64,000 nt of DNA from UBA6623 sp965248235. Its GTDB lineage: Bacteria; Acidobacteriota; Terriglobia; Bryobacterales; UBA6623. Below the pieces are notes generated by a model. That model saw only the letters and a program-made list of their open reading frames with translations, did not search any database and was not told the DNA's origin. Both the position numbers and the translations under genes were made by a program. The stretch is taken from positions 1,178,001 to 1,242,000 of the forward strand of contig CBDFIU010000003.1 in the NCBI GenBank assembly GCA_965248235.1, given 5' to 3'. Below, one piece after another: positions 18,418 to 28,203 of the stretch; positions within the stretch are counted from its first letter, which is position 1, and every line of letters starts with the position of its first letter.

Positions 18418-20448
18418 ATGCGTCCTGGAATTTCGGTAACGAGCTTGATAGCCGCGGTGTTGGCTTTTGCCACGCCGGGGGCGGACGCCGCCCCGCGCTG
18501 GTCCCGAGTCGGCTCGACGGCGATTGATCTTGGTCTGGCCGGCGTGGCCGGCGGGCCCGTTGCCGAGACCGCTTTTTCGCTGGACGGCTCCATCCTCTAC
18601 GTCCGAACCGCCGCCGCCGGAGTCTGGCGCACATCGGACGAAGGCACCGTTTGGACCGCCTTCGCGGCCTCTCTCGATACCCCGGACCCGTTTTCCCGAC
18701 CGCCCGTTTTCGATCCCGCCGCGCCGCCGCCCGACGACGACAAAACAGCGCTCGTCGTGCAACACCCCTTTCGCGGACAGGAACGTATTGCGCTCGGCTT
18801 CCATCTTCATCGCTCCACCGACGGCGGTGAAACCTGGGTCAACTTGACCGCGGACGCCCTGGGATCGGTCATCGGTCCCTGGCAGTCGTCCGTCGCTTTC
18901 TCCCCGACCTCGCCCGATACTCTCGTCGTCGGAAACTCGCTCGGTGTTTGGAAGTCGGCCGACAACGGGCTGACCTGGGTCGGTCTCAATCATAGTCTCC
19001 CCAACTTCCCGGCCGGCAAGTTACTTCATCCGCCGCTGTCGGATCGCTTTCTCGGGCTCTACGCTGAGGGCTTCGGTGAGCTCGAAACGACCGGGCTCGA
19101 CGGCGCGGCGTGGCGAGAGGCGCTCCAGGGAACGGAAAGCTTTGCCGTCGCTCGTCTGGCCCGGCTGCCTGCCGAGGACCGCCTTCGCGCGGCGCCCTTC
19201 CCCCTTCGATCACCCCAGGGTATTCTCCTCAGCCACCGCGTCTGGATGGCCGGCATTCCCGTCACCGGCGACTTAACGGCTTGCGCCACCCAGGCTTGCC
19301 GTGACCCCGCGCGACATTACATCAGCGCCTTTGCCGGGGCGGCGGAGGGCGCCGTTCTCTATCTGGGAACCTCCGACGGTCTGATTCGGACGTCGGAAAA
19401 CGGCGGCCTGACCTGGCGTGGGTCCGCGGTCGGGTTGCCCGACTCGGATGCCGTCACGGCACTATTCGTCCATCCCGATCAGGCGGCATCGGCCCTGGCG
19501 GTTTTCGACGGCGAAACCGGTCCCCGAGTCTTCCGCACGACCAACGGCGGCAATTTCTGGGACGATTTGACGACCGATCTCCCCCCCGGCCGAGTATTCG
19601 GTCTGGCCGCCGACGCCGCCACCGGCGCGGTCTACTTGGCCGGCGAATCGGGCGTCTTCTACACCATCGCCGATCTCACAAGCCCCGCGGCGCCGACGCC
19701 TTGGCAATCCGCCGGTGAATTGCCGGGCAACGCCGCCGACGTGCTGCTCGATATGGTTGCCGGAAGGCTGTACGCCCTCGTTGCAGGGTACGGCGTCTAC
19801 ACCGTGCGTGCCCCAGCCGTTTCCGATGCCCTGCGGATTTTGAACGCAGCCGACTTGACCGAACGCGCTGCCGCCCCCGGCGGCTTGCTGACGATTCTCG
19901 GAGAAGGGCTCGAGCGGGCCGGCGTCGAGGGTGTCACCGCCCCGGTGCTGTTTTCGGACGGATCCGAAACGCGGATTCAGGTCCCCTACGGTGTCAAGGG
20001 AGAAGCGTTGTCGCTTCAGTTGACCACCGGGTCGGGGACCCGCGAAATGGGCTTTCCGCTGGCCGAGGTTTCGCCCGCGATTTTCGTCGACCAAGGAAGT
20101 CCGCTTGTGCTCGACGCGGGTACCGGGAGGCTGCTCGACGCCGCTCATCCGGCCGTTGCCGGAAGCCGTATTTTGATCTTGGCGACCGGGCTCGGCGCGG
20201 TAAAGCCCGATTGGCCCACCGGTGTGCCGGCGCCGCTCGAGGACCCTCCCGAAACCGCGGAAGCGGTGAAAGTCTATCTCAGCGGAATCTCGCTGCGCGT
20301 GTTCTCCGCGACCCTCGCGGCCGGCTACATCGGAACGTACCTCGTCGAAGCCGAGATACCCTCCATTTTGACGGCGGGGACGGGCGAGCTTCTCCTGGAA
20401 GCCGCCGGAGTAACCGGCAATCGCGTTCGGATCTACACCGAGCCATAG
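18418..20448 (+). CDS. Secreted BNR/sialidase-like propeller protein with TIGR03437-type C-terminal domain
   Basis: A 676-residue exported protein with signal segment LIAAVLAFATPGADA. It contains repeated Asp-box-like units, DGGETWVNLT, DNGLTWVGLN, ENGGLTWRGS and TNGGNFWDDL, which build a sialidase-like beta-propeller but do not make it a sialidase. From about residue 465 (ILNAADLTERAAAPGGLLTI) to the end it matches the Solibacter-type C-terminal domain known as TIGR03437 (GLERAGVEGVTAPVLFSDG; RIQVPYGVKG; LILATGLGAVKPDWP). That domain is highly characteristic of Acidobacteriota and is one of the best taxonomic clues in the window. It probably functions at the cell surface or in the medium; ligand unknown. 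Confidence 0.75.
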   Translation: MRPGISVTSLIAAVLAFATPGADAAPRWSRVGSTAIDLGLAGVAGGPVAETAFSLDGSILYVRTAAAGVWRTSDEGTVWTAFAASLDTPDPFSRPPVFDPAAPPPDDDKTALVVQHPFRGQERIALGFHLHRSTDGGETWVNLTADALGSVIGPWQSSVAFSPTSPDTLVVGNSLGVWKSADNGLTWVGLNHSLPNFPAGKLLHPPLSDRFLGLYAEGFGELETTGLDGAAWREALQGTESFAVARLARLPAEDRLRAAPFPLRSPQGILLSHRVWMAGIPVTGDLTACATQACRDPARHYISAFAGAAEGAVLYLGTSDGLIRTSENGGLTWRGSAVGLPDSDAVTALFVHPDQAASALAVFDGETGPRVFRTTNGGNFWDDLTTDLPPGRVFGLAADAATGAVYLAGESGVFYTIADLTSPAAPTPWQSAGELPGNAADVLLDMVAGRLYALVAGYGVYTVRAPAVSDALRILNAADLTERAAAPGGLLTILGEGLERAGVEGVTAPVLFSDGSETRIQVPYGVKGEALSLQLTTGSGTREMGFPLAEVSPAIFVDQGSPLVLDAGTGRLLDAAHPAVAGSRILILATGLGAVKPDWPTGVPAPLEDPPETAEAVKVYLSGISLRVFSATLAAGYIGTYLVEAEIPSILTAGTGELLLEAAGVTGNRVRIYTEP

Positions 20449-20468
20449 CCCCGACGTGGCAACGCACT

Positions 20469-20614
20469 TGTCGCCACTCGTGGCGACATGTCTTCAGCGC
20501 ACAACTACGCCCGTTTTCTGGGCACTCAGGGCTACCTTTACACCACTCGGCCCGGCTCGCCCGTGTGAAACCGATGTCGCCACGAGCGGCGAGACGGCAC
20601 GCAAGAGTGCGTGC
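20469..20614. repeat. Cluster of three hairpins of the GAG-loop family
   Basis: TGTCGCCA-CTCG-TGGCGACA (20469-20488) is perfect. A second, imperfect unit at 20575-20593 reuses the same stem with the loop in the opposite orientation (CGAG). GCACGCA-AGAG-TGCGTGC (20597-20614) is perfect. The stems differ between members, while the loop keeps (C/A)GAG or its complement. The cluster fills the 294-bp gap before the amidohydrolase gene. Confidence 0.6.
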
Positions 20615-20742
20615 GCCACGGGGGGCTTCCGTAGTAAACTCCATCCCATCGGTCCATTCGGGCCTGCCGCGCCGCTTTTCAGGCCGGTCGTGCTTCATGA
20701 TTGACCCGACTCTTATTCCAGGGAACACCCAGGAGCCCCCCC

Positions 20743-22491
20743 ATGCATGATCTAGCCATCCGCAACGGAACCGTCATCGACGGCACAGGGGCGCCTCGCC
20801 GCCGCGCCGACCTCGCAATCACCGCCGGTCTGATCACCGCCCTGGAGCCCAATGTCGGCGTCGCCCGGTGCGACATCGACGCCGACGGCCTGCTCGTGCT
20901 GCCCGGCTGGGTGGATATTCATACTCACTACGACGGCCAGGCGACCTGGGACCCGGCCATGACGCCTTCGTCGTGGCACGGCGTGACGACGACCATCTTC
21001 GGCAACTGCGGGGTCGGCTTCGCGCCCGTTCGGCCCGGTACCGAGCCCTTCCTCATCAACTTGATGGAAGGCGTCGAGGACATTCCCGAAATTGTCCTTT
21101 CCGAGGGTGTCGATTTCCGCTGGGAAACGTTCAACGAATACCTCGATGTGCTCGAGGAAACCGATCGCGTGATGGATGTCGGCACCCAGGTTCCTCACGC
21201 GGCGCTCAGGTTCTACGTGATGGGCGATCGAGGCGCGGATCACGGGGCGCGTCCCACAGCGGACGAGATCACGCGCATGGGCGAGCTGCTCGAGCAAGGT
21301 CTGGCGGCCGGGGCCTTCGGCTTCACCACCTCCCGAACGTCCAAGCATCGCGCCGCGGACGGTCGACCAACGCCGAGCTTGACTGCCGAACACCCCGAGC
21401 TGGCCGGAATCGCCGCCGCCATGAAGCGCGCCGGCACGGGCCTGATCCAAGTGAACTCCGACTTCGGCCCCGGAGAGTTCCAACTGCTTCGTAAAACGGC
21501 GGAACTCGCCGAACGGCCCTTGTCGGTGCTGCTCGTCCAGATGGCCCTTGCTCCTGAACGCTGGGCCGAGACCTTGGCGTCGGTGGACCAAGCCTGCGCC
21601 GACGGGCTCGAAGTCACCGCGCAGGTCGGCTCACGGCCGATCGGCATCTTGTTGGGGTTACAGGCCTCGCTGCATCCTTTCGTGGGCCACCCGTTGTGGC
21701 TCGAACTCCAGGCGCTCGACCACGAGCAACGCATCGCCCGCCTGACCGCCGAGCCCGAGCTTCGCCGCCGTCTGATCGACGAGCGGCCCGACGACGAACT
21801 GACCCGCGAAATGACGGGAACACTAGAGCGCACTTTCGAGCTGGGCGACCCCTTGAACTACGAGCCCGAGTTCTCCCAAAGCATCGCGAATCGGGCTCGG
21901 GCGGCGAATCGTGACCCCTTCGACCTGGCCCTCGAGTTGCTGCTCGCCGACGGCGGTCGGACGCTGCTTCTGAACACCTTCGAGAACTACTGCGAGGGCG
22001 ATCTCGGCGTTGTTTATCGGATGCTGGTCAATCGAAACACGGTTTGCGGAATCGCCGACGGCGGCGCCCACGTCGGGCTGATCTGCGACTCCGGCGCGCC
22101 GACCAGCTTGCTCACCCATTGGGCCCGCGATCGAACGCGAGGTCCGCACTTGCCGATCGAGTTTCTGGTCCATAAGCAAACCGCGGCGACCGCCCGCACA
22201 TATGGCCTTCATGACCGCGGCCTCATCGCCCCGGGCTACCGCGCGGACCTCAACGTCATCGATTTCGAAGAGCTACACCTGGAGCGGCCCGAAGTGGTGC
22301 ACGATCTACCGGCCGGCGGCAAGCGCATCGTGCAGCGTTCGATAGGCTACCGGCACACATTCGTCCGCGGAATCGAAGTCGCCCGCGACGGCGAAGATAC
22401 CCGAGCCCGCCCCGGCCGCTTGCTGCGAGGCCCCCGCTCCGGTCCCGGCGGGCGAACGCTGCCCGCGCACCGGCTCACACCGGATTTGTGA
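20743..22491 (+). CDS. Amidohydrolase family protein, N-acyl-D-amino-acid deacylase-like
   Basis: A 582-residue metal-dependent hydrolase of the amidohydrolase 3 / D-aminoacylase group, predicted to be cytoplasmic. The N-terminal beta-sandwich begins DLAIRNGTVIDGTGAPRRRADL; the metal site is WVDIHTHYDGQ with TTTIFGNCGVGFAP following, both hallmarks of D-aminoacylase-like enzymes. Later, GIADGGAHVGLICDSGAPTS carries the catalytic aspartate, and the C-terminal RGLIAPGYRADLNVID closes the sandwich. The start is ATG 20743, after AGGAG; an upstream TTG at 20701 is not needed. The gene lies near an AGCS-type amino-acid symporter on the other strand, compatible with D-amino-acid or peptide scavenging, though not proven. 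Confidence 0.87.
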   Translation: MHDLAIRNGTVIDGTGAPRRRADLAITAGLITALEPNVGVARCDIDADGLLVLPGWVDIHTHYDGQATWDPAMTPSSWHGVTTTIFGNCGVGFAPVRPGTEPFLINLMEGVEDIPEIVLSEGVDFRWETFNEYLDVLEETDRVMDVGTQVPHAALRFYVMGDRGADHGARPTADEITRMGELLEQGLAAGAFGFTTSRTSKHRAADGRPTPSLTAEHPELAGIAAAMKRAGTGLIQVNSDFGPGEFQLLRKTAELAERPLSVLLVQMALAPERWAETLASVDQACADGLEVTAQVGSRPIGILLGLQASLHPFVGHPLWLELQALDHEQRIARLTAEPELRRRLIDERPDDELTREMTGTLERTFELGDPLNYEPEFSQSIANRARAANRDPFDLALELLLADGGRTLLLNTFENYCEGDLGVVYRMLVNRNTVCGIADGGAHVGLICDSGAPTSLLTHWARDRTRGPHLPIEFLVHKQTAATARTYGLHDRGLIAPGYRADLNVIDFEELHLERPEVVHDLPAGGKRIVQRSIGYRHTFVRGIEVARDGEDTRARPGRLLRGPRSGPGGRTLPAHRLTPDL

Positions 22492-22839
22492 AGCGATGGG
22501 GATTGAACCAAGCGCGGGCCGAATCAAATCCCTTGAATCACCAACCGCGTCCGACGCGAAGTGAACTCTTCCCAATATCCCCTTTTCGAGAATATCGGGC
22601 ATTGGGCTTTCGTCCCGAAAATGACCCGTATCTTGAGCCGCGAAGCGGCGACAGGAGCCTTAGCCCAGGGTGGAGCCGCTTAGGCGGAACCCTGGGTGGA
22701 ATCCCCGCCCAAGCGAGCCCTGGAGGGGCGAAAGGAGCGTCCCCGAGCCATGCACGGTGAGCACGGCGAGTAAGCGTAACGAAGTAACGGCGGGTCCTAC
22801 CGTCTGCATTGCCCGACAGGCGATGAGCGACGCGGGTTA
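22492..22839. other. Intergenic region with dispersed repeat, no gene
   Basis: No protein gene was seen. The first 120 bp are unremarkable. About 22640-22740 reads as a low-complexity, partly palindromic repeat (CCCAGGGTGGAGCCGCTTAG and its rearranged mirror further on). About 22755-22850 resembles 24455-24535 (shared GTGAGCA-GGCGAG-AAGCG-AACGAAG-A pattern and a later GCCCG-CAGGCGATGAG), so it is a member of a dispersed repeat family. Confidence 0.5.
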
Positions 22840-22935
22840 TTAACTCAACCCGAAACCCGAGGAACAGCCGCCGCGGATCAGCATGAGTGAGGCCGCCGCC
22901 GCCGCGGCCGTCAACGGAAACGATTTGTAGGTCAT
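22840..22935 (-). CDS. Possible 31-residue lipoprotein-like small protein
   Basis: ATG 22935 on the minus strand, 25 bp downstream of the AGCS symporter stop, opens a 31-codon frame: an N-terminal MTYKSF, an Ala-rich hydrophobic stretch, then LMLIRGGCSSGFGLS. The RGGCSSG segment looks like a lipobox with an unusual basic residue. A weak GAGAAG lies about seven bases upstream. It may be a small entericidin-like lipoprotein, or a chance frame. Conservation elsewhere would decide. Confidence 0.3.
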   Translation of the reverse strand: MTYKSFPLTAAAAAASLMLIRGGCSSGFGLS

Positions 22936-22960
22936 CAGAATCTTCTCGTTTGGAATGCCG

Positions 22961-24328
22961 TCACTTCGACTCATATTCCTCGAAATAACCCCGGGCCGCG
23001 CGCATCACTCGCGGAGCAAGCCACAGCGACGACACCATCGTCGGGATCGCCATCAGCGCGAACATGCCGTCGATCAGGCTGATGACCGCGTCGATCGAGG
23101 CCGCGGCGCCGGCGAAGATCGAGGCGACATAGAAATAGTTATAGAGGTGCTGCCGCTCGGCGCCGATCAGGAAGCCCAGCGACTTCGTTCCGTAATAGGA
23201 AAAGGCGAACATTGTGCTCGTGCTGAAAAACACGACGCACATCAATAACAGCCACGCGCCGATGCCCGGCAGGTTGTATTCGAATGCCTGAGCCGTCAGA
23301 GTAACGCCGTCGGCCTCGCCGCTTTGCCACATGCCGGCGCTGAGAATGATCATCGCCGTGGCGGTGCAGACGATCAGCGTATCGACCGCGGGACCGAGCA
23401 TGGCGACAAGGCCTTCACGGATGGGTTCGTCCGTCTTCGCCGCGCCATGAGCCAACGCCTCGGTGCCGATGCCGGCTTCGTTCGAGAACGCCGCCCGTCG
23501 GATTCCCGTGACCACAACCGCTCCGAGGGCCCCGCCGGCAACGGCTCGTCCCGTGAAGGCATCGCTGATAATCGTCGCGAAATAGCTCGGGATTTCACTC
23601 CAGTTGGCAAGCAAGATCCACACCGCCACCGCAAGATAGAGCGCGACCATCAGAGGCACAACCCGCGAGGCAACGCTCGCGATTCTGTGGATCCCGCCGA
23701 AGATGACCAGCGAAACCACCGCCGCGATTCCGAGTCCGCAGATGAAGTTGAAGGTCGTCAGGTCGGCGGCATTCGCGAGACCCGCGGCGGGCGCCGCAAT
23801 GTCACGCAAGATCTGCACCAGTTGATTGACCTGGAAGATCGGCGCGGCCCCGATCATGCACGCGACGCAAAAGAACTGCCCCAAAGGACGCCACTTCTCC
23901 CCGAGTCCGTTAACGACCACATACATCGGTCCGCCCTGAAGATGTCCCCGGCTGTCGGGCCCCCGATACATGATCGCCAACGAGCAGGTGAAGAACTTGG
24001 TCGCGATGCCGACGACGGCGCTGACCCACATCCAAAACACCGCGCCCGGTCCGCCCGTCTGAATCGCAACGGCCACGCCGCCGATATTGCCGACGCCGAT
24101 GGTTCCGGCGAGTGCGCTCGAAAGCGCTTGAAAGTGGGTGACGTCGCCTGCGTCATCGGGGTTATCGAATTTGCCGCGAACAATGTCGATCGCGTGCCGG
24201 AAGTAGCGGAACGGCAAGAACCGCGAGTAGACGAGAAAGAAGCACCCGCCTCCGAGAAGCAGCACCAACAGCCACGGCCCCCAAGCGTAATCCGCGAAAG
24301 CGATCAGGAAGTTTTCGAGCGATTGCAT
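22961..24328 (-). CDS. Sodium:alanine/glycine symporter (AGCS family)
   Basis: A 455-residue integral membrane transporter of the alanine-or-glycine:cation symporter family, which moves alanine or glycine with sodium into the cell. There are about eleven hydrophobic segments. The family signature region, LAGTIGVGNIGGVAVAIQTG-GPGAVFWMWVSA (about 92-125), is clear, as is the later AFSNEAGIGTEALAHGAAKT. The length matches the family (about 450). The ATG at 24328 is used. The gene stands between two repeat-filled gaps and has a possible tiny gene after it. The specific substrate cannot be read. Confidence 0.92.
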   Translation of the reverse strand: MQSLENFLIAFADYAWGPWLLVLLLGGGCFFLVYSRFLPFRYFRHAIDIVRGKFDNPDDAGDVTHFQALSSALAGTIGVGNIGGVAVAIQTGGPGAVFWMWVSAVVGIATKFFTCSLAIMYRGPDSRGHLQGGPMYVVVNGLGEKWRPLGQFFCVACMIGAAPIFQVNQLVQILRDIAAPAAGLANAADLTTFNFICGLGIAAVVSLVIFGGIHRIASVASRVVPLMVALYLAVAVWILLANWSEIPSYFATIISDAFTGRAVAGGALGAVVVTGIRRAAFSNEAGIGTEALAHGAAKTDEPIREGLVAMLGPAVDTLIVCTATAMIILSAGMWQSGEADGVTLTAQAFEYNLPGIGAWLLLMCVVFFSTSTMFAFSYYGTKSLGFLIGAERQHLYNYFYVASIFAGAAASIDAVISLIDGMFALMAIPTMVSSLWLAPRVMRAARGYFEEYESK

Positions 24329-24647
24329 GTGCTAGGCGGGAAAGTTCCAGTCTAGCCCGCTTTTCTCATCGCGTGGCGAGGCAAAGTGCATGAGAGGCCT
24401 GTCAGTACAAGGCGCGCGCCGCTTGGCGCGCGCAGGCGTACGTGAACAGTACGGTGAGCATGGCGAGCAAGCGCAACGAAGCAATGGCGGGCCTGTCGTG
24501 TGCTTTGCCCGTCAGGCGATGAGAAATGCGGGCTACGGCGGCGGCGCGGTCGGCGGGTCCGCCGGCGCCGCAATGCGAGCTCGCTTTTTCTCAGCCGAAG
24601 CACGCGACAGGCAGGGAACCGACCGTGCCGGTCGCCACCGACGTCGT
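24329..24647. other. Repeat-rich intergenic region
   Basis: No gene was recognised. A strong hairpin with 9-bp arms GCGCGCGCC and GGCGCGCGC around GCTT lies at 24412-24433, and CGTAC/GTACG arms follow. About 24455-24535 is similar to about 22755-22850. The remainder is GC-rich sequence without a convincing reading frame. Confidence 0.5.
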
Positions 24648-27333
24648 TCAATTCCGCCGCGCTCGAAATTCCTCGAACCAGTTCTCGACCACGCGGATCT
24701 CCGAGCGCTCGCGGTCTTTCGTATCGAGCGTCAAGAAGCGCTTGCCGTCGGCGGAAACGTCGTAACGTTGGGCCTGAGTGAGATCAGTCAGTTCCGGAAT
24801 CGAGAACAAGGGCGTGCGGCGTGCCGGCGAAAAAGTCAGCCTGAGCGAAATCGAGACTGAGATCAGCGTCTCTCCCTCGACGAAGAACAGCTCCTTGCCG
24901 TCGCGGCTCCAACGCGGCTGAGAGCCGCCGTTGGTGGACACCAACCATTTGCCCGCGCCGTCGGGGAAGGACTGCACGTAGACTTCAAGCGCGCCCGACT
25001 CATTCGATGCATAAGCGACAAAGCGCCCGTCGGGAGAGATTGTGGGCGATGCCTCTGTATGAGGCGTCTGGAGAAACGGGGCCTTCTCCTCGATCGTCCC
25101 GTCTTCCGACAGCTTCAAGTACCAGATATCCAGACCGCCCGGGGCCGCTCTCGCGACCAGAATGTAACGCCCGTCCAGCGACCAGTCGTCCGGAAAGCTT
25201 GTTGTCTCGTCGGTGGGCGGATTCTTGATGCCGCCGCGTCCGCCCACGGGTCTGAACTGGATCTGGAAAACGCCGTCCACCTGCGAACTATAGGCGACAT
25301 CATGGCGAGGCGACCAGACCGGCCGAAGGTTCGTACTTCCCTGCTCAAACGTAAGGCGGGAGTTGGTGTCATGCCGCGTGTCGTGAACCCAAATGTGGCT
25401 CGCGCCCTCGCCCGTCACCGTGATCGCGACGTATCGGCCGTCCCGCGAGATGGCCGGATAACGAAGCTCTCCTTCCAGATCGGCGATCGCTCCCACCTGG
25501 TTCCCTTTGCGATCGCGCCAAACCAAGGTTTGGCTGGATCGCCGGGCGGCGGAGTAGACCAGAGCGCCCGTATCGGAAACGCCGGGAACCGCCCCGGCCG
25601 AAACAAGGAAGGGGTCGCCTGAGACTTTCCGATCCGAAAGCGAAAAAGGCAGCGCCCAGAGCGCTCGCTCTCCGGTGACAGGCCCCACTCCCGAACCTCT
25701 CTGATAGACAATGTGCCCGGTGGTGGAATACACGGGCGACCGCCCCTGGGTTAAGACTTCGCGCATGCCGGTATCGAGGTCCGCCAACACGATCTCTCGC
25801 CTTCCCCCGCCCACCAAGGCGAACAAGAGGCCCCGCCCGTCCGACCCCGAAGGCAAAAAAGAAGGGGCGATGAACCCGACGGATTCTTCTGATTCGTCCG
25901 GCTGAATCAACTCTCGCGGCGTCCCCCCACCGGCTGAGACCTCGTAGATCCGACGCGGAGCCCCCGCGCTAAAGGCCATCGACTCACCATCGGGCGCCCA
26001 ACTCAGCAGCACCCCGAAACCGATAGCCGCCTCGCACAACGTGACCGCCCCGCCTCCCTGAACCGAAACCTTCTTGATCACTCCCGAACGCCAAGAATCG
26101 CCCATCAAGCGACCAAGCAGGGGCACGCGCGCCTTCCGTGCCGGCGATCTCGCGGCTTTCCCAACTGTCAAGGTCTCGCACCCACAGTTTGACTCTGGAA
26201 CCGTTTCCCGCGACGTAAGCGATGCTCGTGCCGTCGGGCGAGATCTTGGCGCCCGGCTGTAGGTTTTCGTATGAGAAGGCGTATTTCCGAACCGCCTTCT
26301 CCCCGCCGGTGTCAGAGTCGGCCAGAGTCCACATGCCGAGTGCCCCGAGCACCAACCCCGCCAGCGCGGCCAGCGCGACCACGGGGCCTGCTTTCTTTGG
26401 GGCGGCGGTGGGCATCGGCTCGGCAGGCGTCGCGGGAACCGTCTCGGCCGGGGACGGCATGCTCACCGTCGCCCGCGGCGTCGAGCGCGCGCGGCTCTGC
26501 CCGGATTGCAGTTCGCGGCGCAGGTTCTCCAGATCCGCCGACAGCTCGTCGGTGTGGCGATAGCGCCCTTCGACATCCTTCGCCAAGCATTTGCCGATGA
26601 TGCGCTCGAGTTCCATCGGCACGCCGGCGCGCTTGGCGGTAACGGGCTCATAGTCCCCGTTGAGAATCGAGTAGACAATCGCCTGTTGGTATTCGCCCTG
26701 GAAAGGCATCTCGCCGACGACCATCTCGTAGAGCACCACGCCCAGCGACCAAATGTCGGTGCGATGATCGCAGGGTATGCCTTGCGCCTGCTCGGGAGAC
26801 ATATAGGCCGGCGTGCCGAGAGTGGTGTCTTTCAAGGTGAGCTTCGAGTAGTCGGCCAAGTAGGCTAGGCCGAAGTCCATGATCTTGACCAGCCGCTCGG
26901 CGGGGCCTTTTTCGAGCAGGACCAGGTTCGAGGGCTTGGTATCGCGGTGATAGATGTTCTTGCCGTGGGCCTGCTCGAGGCCTTTCGCCATTTGCATGGC
27001 GATGTCGAGAGCGTCGTCAAGCGCCAGCGGACCCAGCCGGATTTTTTCCTCGATCGTGGGGCCTTCGAGATAGGCCATCGCCATGAAGGTTCGCCCGTCT
27101 TCCTCGTCGATTTCGTAGAGCGTGCAGATGTTGGGATGATCGAGCGCGGCGGCGGCCTTGGCCTCGCGCAGAAAGCGGGCCTTGGCTTCGTCGTCACCGA
27201 GTAGGTGCGAGGCGAGGAACTTCAGGGCCACCGAACGGTCGAGCTTGGTGTCGTCGGCCTTGTAGACGACGCCCATCCCGCCTTCGCCGAGTTTTTCGGT
27301 GATTTTGTAGTGAGAGACGGCTTGTCCGATCAT
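24648..27333 (-). pseudogene. PknB-type Ser/Thr kinase with TolB/WD40 sensor, split by a frameshift
   Basis: Two overlapping frames together encode one protein of about 894 aa. The 5' part (start ATG 27333) has a full kinase domain: glycine loop LGEGGMGVVYKA (15-26), VALK lysine K38, HRDTKPSN catalytic loop, DFG, and GTPAYMSPEQ. A Pro/Ala linker, one transmembrane helix (VVALAALAGLVLGALGMW) and the first PD40 repeat follow, and the frame then derails after RFLAFGSD. The other frame resumes GVIKKVSVQGGGAVTL and carries the remaining TolB-like repeats to the stop at 24648. One extra G in the GGG at 26083-26085 (minus-strand sense) explains the break. Such kinase-propeller fusions are abundant in Acidobacteriota. 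As read, only a kinase with a truncated sensor would be made. Confidence 0.8.
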
Positions 27334-28203
27334 GGTCGGTTACGGTGCGTAGTGTAGCGCAGAGGGGTCAGGTGCGCCAAGAGCCCGGCCGTGCCCCGCG
27401 CTACGATTCCCACGACACCGGGCCGCGCAGCTCGCCCCACTCGCGGGCCATCGCTCTCCCGGCATCGGAGAGCTTGGTCAGTTCGGTTTCACTCAGAGGT
27501 TGGTAGGTCCGAACCATCTTGGCCGCTTTACGGACCTCGCCGGCGTTCTTCATTCCGAGAATCGCCGCGGAAAGCTCCGGCAAGCCCAAGGCGTAACGCA
27601 TGGCGTCTTGGTAGTGCGCGGCCAAGCGGCCGTCTTTGGCATCCACCTGCCCCCCCAGGATTTTCATCGCAACGACGCCCAGCCCCAGCCGGGCCGCCTC
27701 GGTGAAGACAGTCTCTTCAAAATTGTAAGTGTGCCGATCGACGAAATTCGCCGCGCACATCACGACTTCGATGTCGCCGGTCTCGAGAATCGGCAGCGCC
27801 CGCTTTGGACGCAAGTGGCAAGTCAGGCCGATATGACGCACGACGCCGCGTTTCTTCAGATCGCGCAAGCCCCCCAGCGCTCCCAACTCTCCCGTCAATA
27901 CCTCAAGGCTCGGGAAACGATCGGTGCGGCCGACATTATGCAAGTGGACGACATCGATGTAGTCGGTTTGCAGCTTGCGAAGGCTTTCTTCCACTTGCCA
28001 GGCGGCGTCCTGGCTGGAGGTAGCTTCGACTTTCGAGACGAGGACGAATTTATCGCGGCGGCCTTTGAGAGCATGACCGAGCCGGATTTCCGATAACCCG
28101 TAAATCGGCGCCGTATCGATATAGTTGATGCCCTCATCGAGTAAGGCGTCCACGACTCGATTGGCGATGGTTTGATCGGCCGGCGGGTCTCCTATTTGCG
28201 CGG

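Noticed and set aside
23324..24355. Long open frame on the plus strand opposite the AGCS symporter
   Set aside because: Composition is that of an antisense shadow of a GC-rich gene (His/Arg/Asp-rich, no fold), while the minus strand encodes an unmistakable transporter.
26070..26095. Programmed ribosomal frameshifting in the kinase gene
   Set aside because: There is no slippery heptamer or downstream pseudoknot; a simple one-base insertion in GGG is the better explanation.
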